A DNA stretch of 64,000 nt, from contig BCHS01000006.1 of the NCBI GenBank assembly GCA_039545275.1, forward strand, positions 186,001 through 250,000. Direction: 5' to 3'. Below, in pieces: positions 23,301 through 34,531 of the stretch; positions within the stretch are counted from its first letter, which is position 1, and each line of letters opens with the position of its first letter. The notes under the pieces are model-generated. The model did no database searches. It was not told the DNA's origin and worked only from the letters and a program-made list of their open reading frames with translations. The translations under genes were made by a program, and so were the position numbers. This stretch comes from Pseudomicrostroma phylloplanum (lineage: Eukaryota > Basidiomycota > Exobasidiomycetes > Microstromatales).

Positions 23301-26300
23301 ACTTGCTGGCTACCAAGCCTTTAGAGGATCTCCTCGAGGATGCCAATACTCGCGCGATTTTCTCGCAGTCCAGAGTTATCGTCTCGCAGCAGTATGGGTT
23401 GATCGTAGGATCGATTGGTAAGCTTCGTTACCTCCATAAGTACATCATGGGATGTCTTGAGACGGAGGCCGATGTACCGCAAGATCGTGCAGGCGTAGTG
23501 TCTAGAGATCATGGCGTCATTGATATCGACGCAATCATCAAACACGCTCCGCTCGAAGTCTTTACCAAGCTCAAGGTCCCTCAAGATGACTCTCCAGATC
23601 TGACAGCTGCCCTCGCCGACCCCAATTTGAGATCAATGCCCGTCTGCGAGCAGAGTGAGGCCGTTCAAAGCTGCTTAGAGGTGGGCGTTGAAGGCAAGAA
23701 TCGTCGCTACTTCGAACAGCTCATCGCATCGCTTTACTTGCTGGGGCTGGCTACACCAGTGGAGGAGACGCACCCTGCAGCAGACGCCTTCTCACCTATC
23801 GCTGCTCAGGGTTTGCGAAACCACCCTCCATTGTATCGCTTCAAGCTGAACGAGCGGCCCGCAATTGCTCTACGCACGGGCGAGGACCCAGGCCCAGCAG
23901 AGATGCAGTCACTTGCCGACGCTGATACCTTTTGGCACGAGCTATTCCAACACAAAGGCGTCTACTGCCGAGAATTGTCACACACTCTGCGTCACTATCA
24001 TCAACATACGGATCTTCCCGAGTGGGTCAAAGGTCCATTGAGTCTTCTGACTAATCGCCTCGGCAAGTCCTCGAGTTGGAATGCAGGCTATCAGCTGTCA
24101 AAGCGACAGTCGAACTTCCTCCTGCGCTTCGTCGACTACCCTGATGGAGCACCACGTGGCAGCATTCTCCAAGACGCGGAGATGCTGGAGAGATTGTCGT
24201 CCATCACACTGGCACCGACATGGGTGATAGAGCAGCGCATACGAAAAGCCCTTGGTCCGGCGCCCAAGGTGAAGCGCGAGAGGCCTTCGAAGATGCGAGG
24301 CAGGCCTTCCAAGCAGAGGGGAGATGGCTCGTCTGAGTCTGATGACGGAGAGTCTCCTGCGGTCCTCCGTAGCCAACCTGGAAGCGAGGCAGAGCGACGA
24401 GCTGCTCATTTGCGTAGAGCACGGGCTATCGAATGGATCACGAACTTTGAGCAAATTTGCCAGACTCACAGCATCGATGGCATGCGTCGTATAACCCTCG
24501 AGGAAGCCACCCGTCACCTCAAAGGTCAATTTTTGGAAGTTGGCGATCCTTTCTTACTCCAGATGCTATCTACGATGGTTGAAGAGGCCCTTCGTCCCCC
24601 TGCGACTGAACCTGCTGCTGAAGAAACCTCTGCGCAGATCGATGAAGCCGGAGAAGATCGCCGCCAGAGTCCAGATAGTGTGCGTGGTAGCGGCCCCAAT
24701 CCGGACTTGTTGGGCAGGAAAAGGCGATACAAGGTCGCCTGGACTAGAGAAAGCGACGAGCTCTTGAGAGATGCTGGCGTGATCCTGACGGTTCGAGATA
24801 CCTTCCGCAATAACCGCTCCAACTGGGTAGTAGCCAAGGCACTGTTCCCGGACAAGTCTCCCATTCAGATCCGGAAGCGCTTCGTCGAAGTGCTGTCTCA
24901 AGCAGTGGGAGATGCGGCCTACCTCACTCAATTGGGAGTCGAATGGCAGAAGCTCTGGGAGCTCTACCGTGGAACGTCCATCCTTCCAGACCGTGACCCT
25001 CGCAAGGCGGACGGATTCGACCTTCGTGTCCACGTCGACTTCCTCAGGCAACACATCGACAAGGAGGAAGTCCAGAGGACTGTCGAACTTGCGGCCACCA
25101 CAGCCAATCTTACGCTTGCGGCGGAAGACTTCGACGGGCAGTGGATCCTCAAGGAGAGTCGAGCACTACCGCTAGCCGCTGTGCACAATCCTGATCAGCA
25201 GATCACACAACTCAATCGAACGGAAGCTTTGGTCACTCATACTTTCACGGTCCCCAACGGCGCACTCGACACCAGTGCTAATGAAGATGCCGAAGTTGAA
25301 GACGAGGATCTAATGTTCGAGCGTCAACTATGTGCTGTCAAGATGTCGATCGACACTCCCTCTCACCTGTGGAACGAGGCCGCTGCCGTCGACTTTGTCG
25401 TGGGCGTAGGTGAACGTCAGATAGGAGAGGCGTGCAAAGCCATGCTTGACGAGAGGTACATTCGACTCGCTAGCTCAGAGGGACGTCGGCTCCCCGGTCG
25501 CAACTTCATGTACACAGATGACTTTGCCAAGCGCAGACAGAGCTTGCCTGTACCTGTTGCGGATCTTGCTAGCCAGTCTGTCGCGGCTCAAAGGTCTCTT
25601 ATCCAGCAGCTGGAAGAAGGTGACGAGGTAGAGCTACTGATGGATGACGAAGTCGGGGACACCATTGCCACCATGCAGCTGCTTCGCAGCGGTGCCACTG
25701 AGCCTCTCATCGATCTGGAGCAGCTCCAGCTGCTCAAGAACGAGACGAAGTTCAACTGCAAAGCTCTCATCGATCAGGATGTCGAATTTGGAATCAAGCT
25801 CATTAAGAATGCCGCCGGCAGCAATGATGGGCGCTCCAAGCCGTCTGATCTGACCAAATCACTCGCTCTTGAGGGACCACCACGTCCAGAGCGCTTCAGC
25901 CCGGCTGACTGGCTGCCGTTCTCCGAGGAAATGCCCCGCCTCAGAGATGCCGCTTTCAAGAAGCTCGCAAAAGCCGCACGAGACAAGCGCGACACCGTCA
26001 CTGCCGACAAGATCGAGCACTTCAAGTTGGCTCTCGATGCAGTTGGCAAGGTCGGTCTGCCCCTTAGCCAGGTGCAAATCGACCCAAGCCTCCTCGGCAA
26101 GCTCGTGCAGCAGTCTTCTCGAACATCACCCACGGCTTTTCTCGCAGGCTATGATTGTCCTCGTGTCATCTCGGCCTTGTACCTGAAGGACTGGGCTGTA
26201 AAGCTGGCGCTGAAGGACGCATGGGTGATGCCGCGATGCTGGGTAGCAATGGAGGGGCAGTTCATCGAGCAGAGATGGCGGGAGGGAGTTGAGCAGATTC

Positions 26301-26673
26301 TCGGGCACCTGTTCGTCTATTGCGGAGCTACTAGGGTGAGTCAGCTGTGATTACAGGATGCTCCCCTATACTTGTCTAGACGCTGACCCGCTGATTATTT
26401 TTGTCCACCTCTCCACAGGCCCGACTCTGCGAGCTCCTCTCACCGCAGTGGGATCGACTCGAAGTCTGCGATCTAATCAAGGGCGCCTGCTCAACAGGCG
26501 TCGTCGAGCAGCGCTTCGTCTGTCTCTCGTCTGGCGAGACCTTCACAGGCCTCGAAGCCGAGTTTCGCGCCAGGACGGACGAGGAGATCTTTGTGGCGCC
26601 TGTAAGAGCAAGGAAGGGAGCGTCGGACAAACCTTGGTATGGGTTTGTAATGGAGGAGAGCTTTGAGGAGTGA
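20339..26673 (+). CDS. TFC3: TFIIIC B-box-binding subunit (tau138 homologue)
   Basis: Exons 20339-20393, 20580-26335 and 26419-26673 (introns 186 and 83 nt) give 2021 residues. The product is the large TFIIIC subunit that contacts the B-box of tRNA genes to recruit RNA polymerase III. Exon 1 encodes MDEICAYLIEEIAMDGES, the usual start of this family. The B-block winged helix lies at about residues 126-217 (KITGSTNDKLVTGATYATLQ, then STEVGRLTGFDAKTVFSFLK, then TNYILHRRYW). A later helix-turn-helix block, RYKVAWTRESDELLRDAG, lies near residue 1400. The exon 1 to 2 junction was fixed by phase: exon 1 leaves one base, and the only acceptor that avoids the in-frame stop at 20528 is CTCCTGCCAG at 20579. 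Intron 1 is about twice the local norm and holds a B-box-like sequence. Long acidic and Ser-rich linkers explain the large size. Confidence 0.92.
20445..20455 (-). promoter_or_regulatory. B-box-like sequence inside TFC3 intron 1
   Basis: Read on the - strand, the sequence is CGTTCGAGTCC, matching the pol III B-box consensus GGTTCGANTCC at all but the first base. An A-box-like TCTAGTCGCGTACTC lies about 30 nt upstream on the same strand. The flanking bases do not form a tRNA T-stem, so it is not a tRNA gene. Confidence 0.4.
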
Positions 26674-26942
26674 TGAGGAGGGGAAAGCACTACCTGCGAA
26701 GTTGTCAGTGCTTGTCGTGAAGTCATGCCTGTAGATACCCGAGATGCCGCTTCATCGTGATACATTCGATCACTCATCATGGAAGCAGAGGATTCTGAGA
26801 TCTGGGCTGAATGTTGGTACAGTAGTGGTATTGCTGTAGGCTGGCGAAGCCTGCAAAAGGAGCTCTATAGTTCAATGATCGCAACGGTTGAGCACTCCTC
26901 ATATCACCTCTATCCTCTCCCCATCTGTCTTGCGCTTCTAAT
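26674..26942. other. Convergent intergenic region, TFC3 / OCT1
   Basis: 269 bp between the two stop codons. No gene or clear poly(A) signal seen. Confidence 0.5.
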
Positions 26943-29686
26943 CTACTTGGTCTCAATCCCCCACCTCCCCACACTCTCCATATCCAGTCTGTCCTCCTTG
27001 AGCAGCCCCTCGAGCATTTCCCACCCGTCCTTTCCACCTCCCCACTTGAGGACCTGATTCTTGTACAACTCTCCATTCTCCCTCTTCAACGGGTCATCCT
27101 GGAAGACCTTTGACCACACCCGCGAAGCGATGGCTCGATCAAAGAGGTACGAATAGTACGTCGCGCCGTACCCAAACAGGTGGGTGAATTGACCCTGCCA
27201 TGTCAGACCGGGGATGTCTGTCGGCACGAGCCCGTAGCGCCTGTGTAGATTGGTGAGCTCGTGGGTGGAGTCGAAGCCGCGCTCTGTGGCGAGCTCGGAG
27301 TGGTAGGACTGGTCTAGGAGGGCGAGGAGGATTTGATTGTGGGTGTCTAGCGAGTCTAGGGCTTTGGCTTGATGTAGGTGGTTGGCGAGGTGCGCATATG
27401 GGAGCTCGGCGCCTGTGGCGTGATGACGGGCAATGAGGGAGATGACGGAGGGGGAGGAGATGAAGTGCTCCATGAGGATGGAGGGAAGCTCGACGAAGTC
27501 TGTTGCGCAGCGAGTCCCGGAGACGTTGTGGAACTCAGTACGGCCGATCATGGCTGACAAAGTAAAGGGATTGGAGATATCAGTAGGCGTCCAACTGATT
27601 GAGCAAGTTCACAATGACTCACAGTGGATAGCATGACCCATCTCATGGAACAGCGTTTCTACTTCGGTCCAGCCAAGCAGACTAGGTCCAGAGCCCGCTG
27701 TAGGCCTGACGAAATCACATAGCAAGACGACCACAGGGGTCTGGTATTTGCCTTCTCGCCCTGGGTTGCGCTTGCCGTCCACCTCGAGCGGCGAGGCAGG
27801 CCCTCCTCGCTGGCCCAGCGAAGGGTCGAGCTGGCTACCATCATCGAGCCTGCCGTAGGTAAAGTCTCCAACACCATCGTCGTCGTCTATCCGCCTGGAG
27901 CAACGCACAGTGTAGTGGGCTGCTGAAGGCGGCTTGCCGGCTCGACTGAACAGATCCGCATAGATCGTACCAATCACTGCCTCTCCGCCTATGCTGCCCG
28001 AGTCCTCCTCGACGACCTCCAGCTTGACAATATCAGAGTTCCAGGCTTCGTTGTGCTGCATGGATGTCGGTCTAAGCCTGATACCATAGAGAGAAGAGAG
28101 CATCCGAGATAGACCAGAGAAGACATTGCCGACAGAGAAGAAGGGTGAGATGGGTGTCTGAGATCCGGGAGAAGAAAAAGCAAGGGCACGGGTATATTGC
28201 TCGGCAAAGTAGTCTCTGTCCCAGGGCTCGAATGTTGAGGCATTGCCGAACGAGCTTGTCCGGAGCTTCTGCAGCTCTTGTAGCTTCTTTAGAGCCACCG
28301 GACGATGATGAGTCTCCAGCGCTTTCAGAAACTTGTCGACGCTTTCCGACTTCTTGGCCATCTTGTCCCCTAGAGCCATCTCTCCGAAGCTACTGTAGCC
28401 CGTCAAGCTGGCGAGCTCACCCCTCCGCTGCAGCAATCGCTCCAAAACTTTGACCTTGCCTTTGCCGGAGGTGTTCATGGCGTAATAGGCAATCTTTCTT
28501 GCCTCCGGGTGAGGCGCGTAGCGCAAGATGGTAGGGAATTCCCAAGTGGTCAGAGCCGGATTGAGGCTGATGTCGGCTGAGGAAGAAGCACCAAGGAGGG
28601 CTGGCGACTCATCTAGTGCAGCGAGAAGGTTGCCATGCATCTTTGCAAACCACTCCCGCTTGAAACGAACTGGACGAGAGTCCTCCTCGTGCAGCTCGCC
28701 TTCCAGACCGGCGTCACCCTGAGTGAAAGCTCGACCGAGGACCAAAATATCGTCGCTGAGCGAAACGAATCGCTCCCGTTGCTGATCGGGCAGATGGATA
28801 CCGGACTTCTCGAAGTCACGCAGGAAGACAGTGGCGACCGAGAGTGCCTCAGGGGAGAGTGATGAGCGTAACGAGGGATTTTGAAGTACCTGGCGAAGGA
28901 CCTTTGAGAGGGTGAATCGGCAATGGAAAGCGTCAGAGGATGTACGTAGCTATGCATTTACGCCTGTGTGCTGCGACTCACCTCGTATAGACCAGTATGC
29001 GTGTTTAGGACGTTCATGANCCCACATAGNCCCTCATAGGCTTCGTTCGCAGCGTCCCGCCACTGCTCATCTGGATGAGCATTCCTCACCAGCTCAGCCA
29101 GATCAATGACACTGCAGAGCAGATCAGACAGCCGATCTAGGTTCTTCACTACCTTCATCATCTCCAGATGCCCATTTGACGGCGCTGAGACGATGCGCGA
29201 GACCAGCAATTGAGCTCTCACGAGCGTCCGCTGAGCCAGAGGAACGAATGCATCTGGTGAGGGCAGAGAAGGGGAGCCAAAGAGACCAGAAGTCGAGGCA
29301 AGAAGAGGAAAGTGCGCACTACTATCCGGTGACGAAGATGGAGGTGAGTCGAAGATGGCCTTGAGGGCTTGGGCGTCGGCCTCGTGTGAGCTTGAGGAGT
29401 AGAAGGCAGGAGGGGCAGAGCTGTTACCGTTCGGCCGGGCTTGTGCAGCTGGTGAGGCCCGGAGAGCAAGAGAGGACGAGGGCAGAGACAGCTTGGAAGA
29501 GCCAGAGTAAGGTCGAGAGAATGCTATGGGGCTTTGCGAGCTCCGCGGGACCCATGCTGCTGCTACTGCTGCCCGCAATGCGATCTTGCGAGAAGAAGAG
29601 GCGGCAGCAGCAGAGGACCGAGTCGTGAGCTGCGATGTCGAGGATGAGCCGCAAGCGCCCTTGGCCGACCTCATCGTAGCAAGCAT
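26943..29686 (-). CDS. OCT1: Mitochondrial intermediate peptidase (M3A metallopeptidase)
   Basis: Exons 28982-29686, 27623-28901 and 26943-27553 on the - strand (introns 80 and 69 nt) give 864 residues. It removes an octapeptide from imported precursors in the mitochondrial matrix. The N-terminus is an Arg/Ser/Ala-rich presequence. The zinc site HEMGH is at residues 654-658. Intron 2 interrupts just after it, inside the serine codon of [19 protein letters not shown]. The downstream glutamate of ATDFVELPS (about E683) is the expected third ligand, 29 residues after the motif. [21 protein letters not shown] is the conserved C-terminal block. Two ambiguous bases (29020, 29030) fall in exon 1; one leaves a Gly codon, the other is undecided. 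The start at 29686 was chosen as the first ATG that gives a presequence; 29674 has a better context. Confidence 0.95.
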
Positions 29687-30023
29687 GGAGTGTCCAGCAA
29701 GACGCGGGAGCGATGAGACGCTGCCTGGGCGATGATGAGCGGTGGACAACGAAGTAAATGAGAAGATGGGCGATGAAGAGTAAAGCAGGAAGAAGCCCAT
29801 TAGGCCAATGCCGGGAAAGGAAGCGCCTCGCCCATCTTCTCCACTTTCTTCCGTTCCGTTCCGATGATGGGCCTGCACACGGAATCAACAACATGGCTCG
29901 CGTGTCTCCCTTTCCGTTGCTGCTCCATGCTACCATTGCAGCCTGCTTCTCTTCCTCCCCGCTCTACAATCCTTCACGACCACATACTCATGCCTTCACA
30001 ATCACCTTGGTGACAGCGTACCG
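29687..30023. promoter_or_regulatory. Shared divergent promoter, OCT1 / telobox protein
   Basis: 337 bp between divergent ATGs. The OCT1 frame stays open for 64 codons upstream of its ATG, with one further in-frame ATG at 29800, so the OCT1 start is not fully fixed. Confidence 0.45.
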
Positions 30024-33000
30024 ATGTCATCGACGTCTGCCAGCGCGAAACGCGGCGGACTGAGAGGCAGCTACGCCTCTGCTAGCGTACAAGCTCGACG
30101 CGGATGGAGGAAAGCATCCTCTGGTTCTCGCCAGAGGCTCGTATCTGATTCGCTTCATACCTCCCATGCCGCTGTTCAGCCTGCAGCGATGACTGCAACG
30201 ACCCAAACAATAGTGGTATCTGCAAGTCCCGACGCTAACCCCTCAGGATATCAGGCTGCCGAAGCAGAGGATGACCTCTACTTCGATGCTGGCGAACGCG
30301 TCGACCCTTCCTCTGTGCAAGACCCTGGCCCATCAAGGACCCTTCGCTCACTCGCATCGCGACCTTCATCCACGGCCCAGACCCGTACCAACGAGCGCCG
30401 TACCCCTCGTCAGCTCGCAAAGTCACGCGCGACAGACATCGGCGTGCCCCTTCAAAGCACGCCAATCCAACGTACCGGAATCCCTCCACCCTCGATTGGA
30501 AGAAGTCGCCGATCCCTCGGCTCAAGAGAGGCCAATATCTCCGTCAGTCGGGATCGCAGCTTTCACCTACCTGATCTTCAAGCTCGATGCCGAGCTCTGA
30601 CTACCAATGCACAGGCTGTCCTTGGCTTCTATGCGGATCTGCTAGAGAGACAGCAGGGGCAAGGTGACCCCATCACCATAGATGCGCAGCTTATATCTGA
30701 GATGAGACGCTCATGGGAGCCGTTCGAATCCTACAAAGTCAATCAGCTACTCTCGAGGTCGCAGTTCCACCATCATTTCATCCTCGTCGATGAGCACGCG
30801 TCTCTCCTTTTGCCCCAAGGCGCAAGCACGATACCTCCTGGACTCGAAGAGGCCATGCTTTTGGCCAATCTCGCTACATTCGTGCACTACGTATGGAATC
30901 TGCCGCGTGACAGCGTCAGCGAAGGCTCAGAGGACTGGTCTCTTCGGAGCTTGCCCGAATTGCAAGATGCCTGGAGGGTCTTCTGGCGTATCATCATCCC
31001 ACAATCACAGCCAATCACTGACGAAGTGCTGACAGGTTACCTGGAGCTGTCCACCCAGGTCTTCTGTGCGAGATTGACCTTGCTTAGCGAAAAGGTCCAC
31101 AGCGGCGGCATGACTTCGAAGGCAGCGGAGGGCGAGGCTCGAGCGAACCTTGATGATATGCTGGGCTCGGGTGTCATCCAAGATGCAATTGCATCCCGGC
31201 AATTGGATCAGAAAGCAGCGCAAGATGTTCTTCGCTCTTGGTCACAGATGTCACGCATACGACGAGCTGACGTCCACCAGATGAGGTTCGATGCTGAAGC
31301 TTGCCGAGACATCTTCAAGCTCTCAGAGTCGGCTGCCAACATCACATCTCTCGTTGTATCGCTCGCGCAAGATCTTGAGGCCTTTCTCGCCGAAAGCCAA
31401 TTCCCTCATCTACTCCAAGAGCTGTTCCCAAGCCCGCCTGGCTCTTTGCTAAATCGGCGTCTCGAAGCAGCAGCGCCATCATCTCGCCGAAGGAACGCTG
31501 CCGTACAGCAGAGACGGCCAGAGGAGGGCTCAGTCGTCAGCCTCGGCGAGTCTGAATCTTCACAGAATCCCGGCTGGCTCAAGGAACTTGTAGCAGGCAA
31601 GAAGCAGCCCGCTCCAGCTGCTCCTGCGAGTGAGCGCTCCGCAGGAACGGAGCAGTCTCAGATGTCGATGAGCAACAGCCAGGTGATGCGTTTGCTGACG
31701 GCGGAAGAGCGAGAAGCTGCTCTTGCCGAGATGTTCTCGCAGTCACAGTCGCAGGCGTCATTCGAGGACAGTGAAGACGACGAGTCACAGCCAACTGAAA
31801 CCGAGGCTCGGGGGGCAGATGAACTCAGCGCTTACTTCATCCCTAGCGAGGACGAGGAAGACGAAGACGAAGTAGAGGCAGAAGACGACCTGTCCCTGGA
31901 CTTCAGCATTCGAGATGGCCAGATCGTCCACAAGTCTCCGAAGGCCTCCGCCAATCGTGTGGCTTCTTACGAAAGCGATGAGCAGATGGAGGATGAACTG
32001 GAGAAAGATGCTCCATCTCCTGCAAAGCACCTTCAGATACGTGGTGGTCGCCTTCAGAGAGTGCCAGCGGCCGAGCAGGCGAATCTCTTCCAACCTACCG
32101 GCAAAGGCATTCGCCTCACACGCTTCGACTCCCAATCGCTGTCCGAGGTATCGCTAGAGCGTACACCAGCCAGAGCGGTACGAGCTCAGAACTTCTACGG
32201 CCGAAGGGCCAGAGCAGTCAATGCGAGGAAAGCGGCGCCTGGCAATTCGAGCAAAGCCCAGAAAGCGTCTCGTGAGCAAACTACGACAAGTAAATCTGCC
32301 TCTCATCGCAACATTCCTGGTCGAGCTGGTCTGGGATCTTTCGTCGAGGTGCTGGTCGACCAGCCGAGCGAAGATGTACGGAAAGCGTTTCGCTCCCACC
32401 TGCCTCGGGCAAGTCAGGGCCCCCGCTCACCTCCTAGGAGACTGACACGAGCTGCTGCAAGACGTCAGGAGGAAGCAACAGCAACGGCGATGGTGGAGGT
32501 GCAGAACTCCATGGACCGCATGTCTGTGTCTCACCCTGCTGAGCAGGTCGATGTGGTGATGGATGACGATCTACCTGCAATGCCTGCTGGCAACCAAGCG
32601 CAAGGCAGAGAGCTGGAGGCCTCACAAGCCGTAGAAGCGGACGCCAATCACTTTGAAAACCTCGGAGCATTCGAAGGCGACAACGACAGAGACGTCCGAG
32701 AAGCTCGCAAGCAGCTCACTCTGGAGTACTGGTTCGCAAGGGTGCGCCCTGGGTTTGAGCAGTTCCCTCAGCCTACACGCACGTCGAGCAGCCCTTTGCC
32801 TCCGTCCCAACAGAGAAGCAGTCATCGAGACGCTGTACTCATCCCTGGTAGTCAGGCCAGTGCTGTACCAGACCGGCCGGAACAATTCGTCGAAGTTGTC
32901 ATCGATGCGGGTGAAGGCGTAGCAGATGATAGCAGTGAGGACATTGATGAGTCATCTCAGTCACAGACCTCCGGAGCTAGACATAGCGAAAGGGCCAGAC

Positions 33001-34439
33001 AGACTGGCCGCCGCACTACCTCAATTCAGCGTAGAAGAGCCATTCCTCCTTCGCCCGAATCCAGCGAGGATGAACTCGAGGACATCTTTACTCAAGAGGA
33101 GCACGCTGAGTCTGAGGTCGATACGCCGGCCCCGCCGGAAGCTACCGCCCCCAAGAAGCCGGGCGCTCCCAAAGGCGTCGGTCAGCGCCTCAAGAAGCCC
33201 TGGACACCTGAAGAGGCTCAGTGTCTCCTCGATGCGATGTACAAGCTGGCACGTAACAAGGAGCAGAGACCCAACTACAAGATCTACGCCGAGATTCTCA
33301 GTCGCCATGGCAAGCATGGAAGTGACGACCACGTTCTCAAGGACCGCAGCAACGATGAGCTGAAAGCCAAGACTCGATCAGAGTTATTGCGCATGGCGAG
33401 AGAGTGTGAGAGTATACCTTACTGGAAGAAGCTCTACTGGGATGGCATCTTCGATACCAAGGAAGGCAAAGCAGCGCTCAGAGCTGGTGCAAGGGGCAGG
33501 CCTCGAAGAGCACCTCTGACCGACACTCAGGCTCAGTCACAGCCACAACGTCTTCGCGATCAATTCCCACAAGACGAGGATCTGCAAGATGCTGTCATGC
33601 GCGACGTCTTTGATCCGCAAGCCGTAGGAGAGACCGACCTATCAGAGCTGGATGTCCAGGAGGAAGAAAGCGACGACGAGTTAGCCAGTCCTCAGACCAG
33701 TGTCGACGAGCTCGAGTTGGAGCCAGATCTCCGCACACAGACTCCTCGCCCACAGACTCCTCCTCCTCAGACTCCCGAGCCGCAATCACAGCCGCACCAT
33801 CGCTTCACGCCTCCTCCGCCTTCGGTTCTCAAGTCGCCACATCGTCGCCGTGGCTCAAGGGCGGACAGCCACGTTCATTTCGAGGACTCAGATCAGGAGG
33901 AGGGCGGGCAAGCAGCCAGGGGTGAGATCGGTGTATCTTCTACTCCTACCTCTCTAGCCTCGCTTCGAGAACGATTGACCGCCGGTCCTTCACAGGCTAT
34001 CAAGCGCGGACGAGATCTTGTGCAGCGATATTCTCGCCGATCTCAGCCGCCTGAGTCGAGACAGCCGATGGCCACTCTGAGTAGCGATGAAGGAGAGCAG
34101 GAGGAGGAAGACGAAGGGGTGGAAGTCTCACCTCGTAAGCGGCCGAGGGCTCGTCCCCAGGTGGGTAGACAGAGCGCTCCTCCTGCCCCTGTCGGCGGAG
34201 AATCATTACCACTAGCAACGCTCTTGCCGTTGCCGACGATAGCAGCAGCGGATGATGAGTCTGCAGAGATGCCTGCCTTACCATCAGACGAAGAAGCCGA
34301 GGTGGAGCGAGCTACCTCTGAACCGCCAGAGGTACCCGACCCTCAAACATCGCAACGCAGGCAAAGCGCAGTTGTAGCTCCTGTGCGGTCGAGTCAGGCC
34401 AGGAGAGGAAGGGGCAGGCAGACGACGGGCGGGCTGTGA
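30024..34439 (+). CDS. Myb/telobox protein, candidate telomere-binding factor (TRF/Taz1-like)
   Basis: A single frame of 1471 residues. A helical region at about residues 190-460 (LTTNAQAVLGFYADLLERQQ, LSRSQFHHHFILVDEHASLL) is followed by a long acidic, Ser/Gln-rich linker. A Myb-type repeat starts with RLKKPWTPEEAQCLLDAMYK (W1060). Its third helix contains RSNDELKAKTR (residues 1108-1118), close to the telobox pattern R-T-N-V-D-L-K-D-K-W-R of TRF, Tbf1 and Taz1 proteins, but with Thr where the telobox Trp is expected. An N-terminal helical domain with a distant Myb repeat is the layout of TRF/Taz1 proteins, and I infer a telomere or repeat-binding role. The C-terminal 350 residues are Pro/Gln/Glu-rich. 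Other Myb or SANT families remain possible. The ATG at 30024 has a weak context; 30189 is the next. Confidence 0.6.
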   Translation: MSSTSASAKRGGLRGSYASASVQARRGWRKASSGSRQRLVSDSLHTSHAAVQPAAMTATTQTIVVSASPDANPSGYQAAEAEDDLYFDAGERVDPSSVQDPGPSRTLRSLASRPSSTAQTRTNERRTPRQLAKSRATDIGVPLQSTPIQRTGIPPPSIGRSRRSLGSREANISVSRDRSFHLPDLQARCRALTTNAQAVLGFYADLLERQQGQGDPITIDAQLISEMRRSWEPFESYKVNQLLSRSQFHHHFILVDEHASLLLPQGASTIPPGLEEAMLLANLATFVHYVWNLPRDSVSEGSEDWSLRSLPELQDAWRVFWRIIIPQSQPITDEVLTGYLELSTQVFCARLTLLSEKVHSGGMTSKAAEGEARANLDDMLGSGVIQDAIASRQLDQKAAQDVLRSWSQMSRIRRADVHQMRFDAEACRDIFKLSESAANITSLVVSLAQDLEAFLAESQFPHLLQELFPSPPGSLLNRRLEAAAPSSRRRNAAVQQRRPEEGSVVSLGESESSQNPGWLKELVAGKKQPAPAAPASERSAGTEQSQMSMSNSQVMRLLTAEEREAALAEMFSQSQSQASFEDSEDDESQPTETEARGADELSAYFIPSEDEEDEDEVEAEDDLSLDFSIRDGQIVHKSPKASANRVASYESDEQMEDELEKDAPSPAKHLQIRGGRLQRVPAAEQANLFQPTGKGIRLTRFDSQSLSEVSLERTPARAVRAQNFYGRRARAVNARKAAPGNSSKAQKASREQTTTSKSASHRNIPGRAGLGSFVEVLVDQPSEDVRKAFRSHLPRASQGPRSPPRRLTRAAARRQEEATATAMVEVQNSMDRMSVSHPAEQVDVVMDDDLPAMPAGNQAQGRELEASQAVEADANHFENLGAFEGDNDRDVREARKQLTLEYWFARVRPGFEQFPQPTRTSSSPLPPSQQRSSHRDAVLIPGSQASAVPDRPEQFVEVVIDAGEGVADDSSEDIDESSQSQTSGARHSERARQTGRRTTSIQRRRAIPPSPESSEDELEDIFTQEEHAESEVDTPAPPEATAPKKPGAPKGVGQRLKKPWTPEEAQCLLDAMYKLARNKEQRPNYKIYAEILSRHGKHGSDDHVLKDRSNDELKAKTRSELLRMARECESIPYWKKLYWDGIFDTKEGKAALRAGARGRPRRAPLTDTQAQSQPQRLRDQFPQDEDLQDAVMRDVFDPQAVGETDLSELDVQEEESDDELASPQTSVDELELEPDLRTQTPRPQTPPPQTPEPQSQPHHRFTPPPPSVLKSPHRRRGSRADSHVHFEDSDQEEGGQAARGEIGVSSTPTSLASLRERLTAGPSQAIKRGRDLVQRYSRRSQPPESRQPMATLSSDEGEQEEEDEGVEVSPRKRPRARPQVGRQSAPPAPVGGESLPLATLLPLPTIAAADDESAEMPALPSDEEAEVERATSEPPEVPDPQTSQRRQSAVVAPVRSSQARRGRGRQTTGGL

Positions 34440-34508
34440 GGATGTTCAACAGCTGGTATTCGATCAGTCCCGGATGTCGCATTGTACTGTATAATTGTAT
34501 GAGGGTCA

Positions 34509-34514
34509 AATAAA
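34509..34514 (+). terminator. Candidate poly(A) signal AATAAA
   Basis: An exact AATAAA 70 bp downstream of the stop of the telobox gene, within the 92-bp gap before the convergent transporter gene. The position fits a cleavage signal for the + strand transcript. Confidence 0.35.
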
Positions 34515-34531
34515 TACATTGTGCTCATTGT

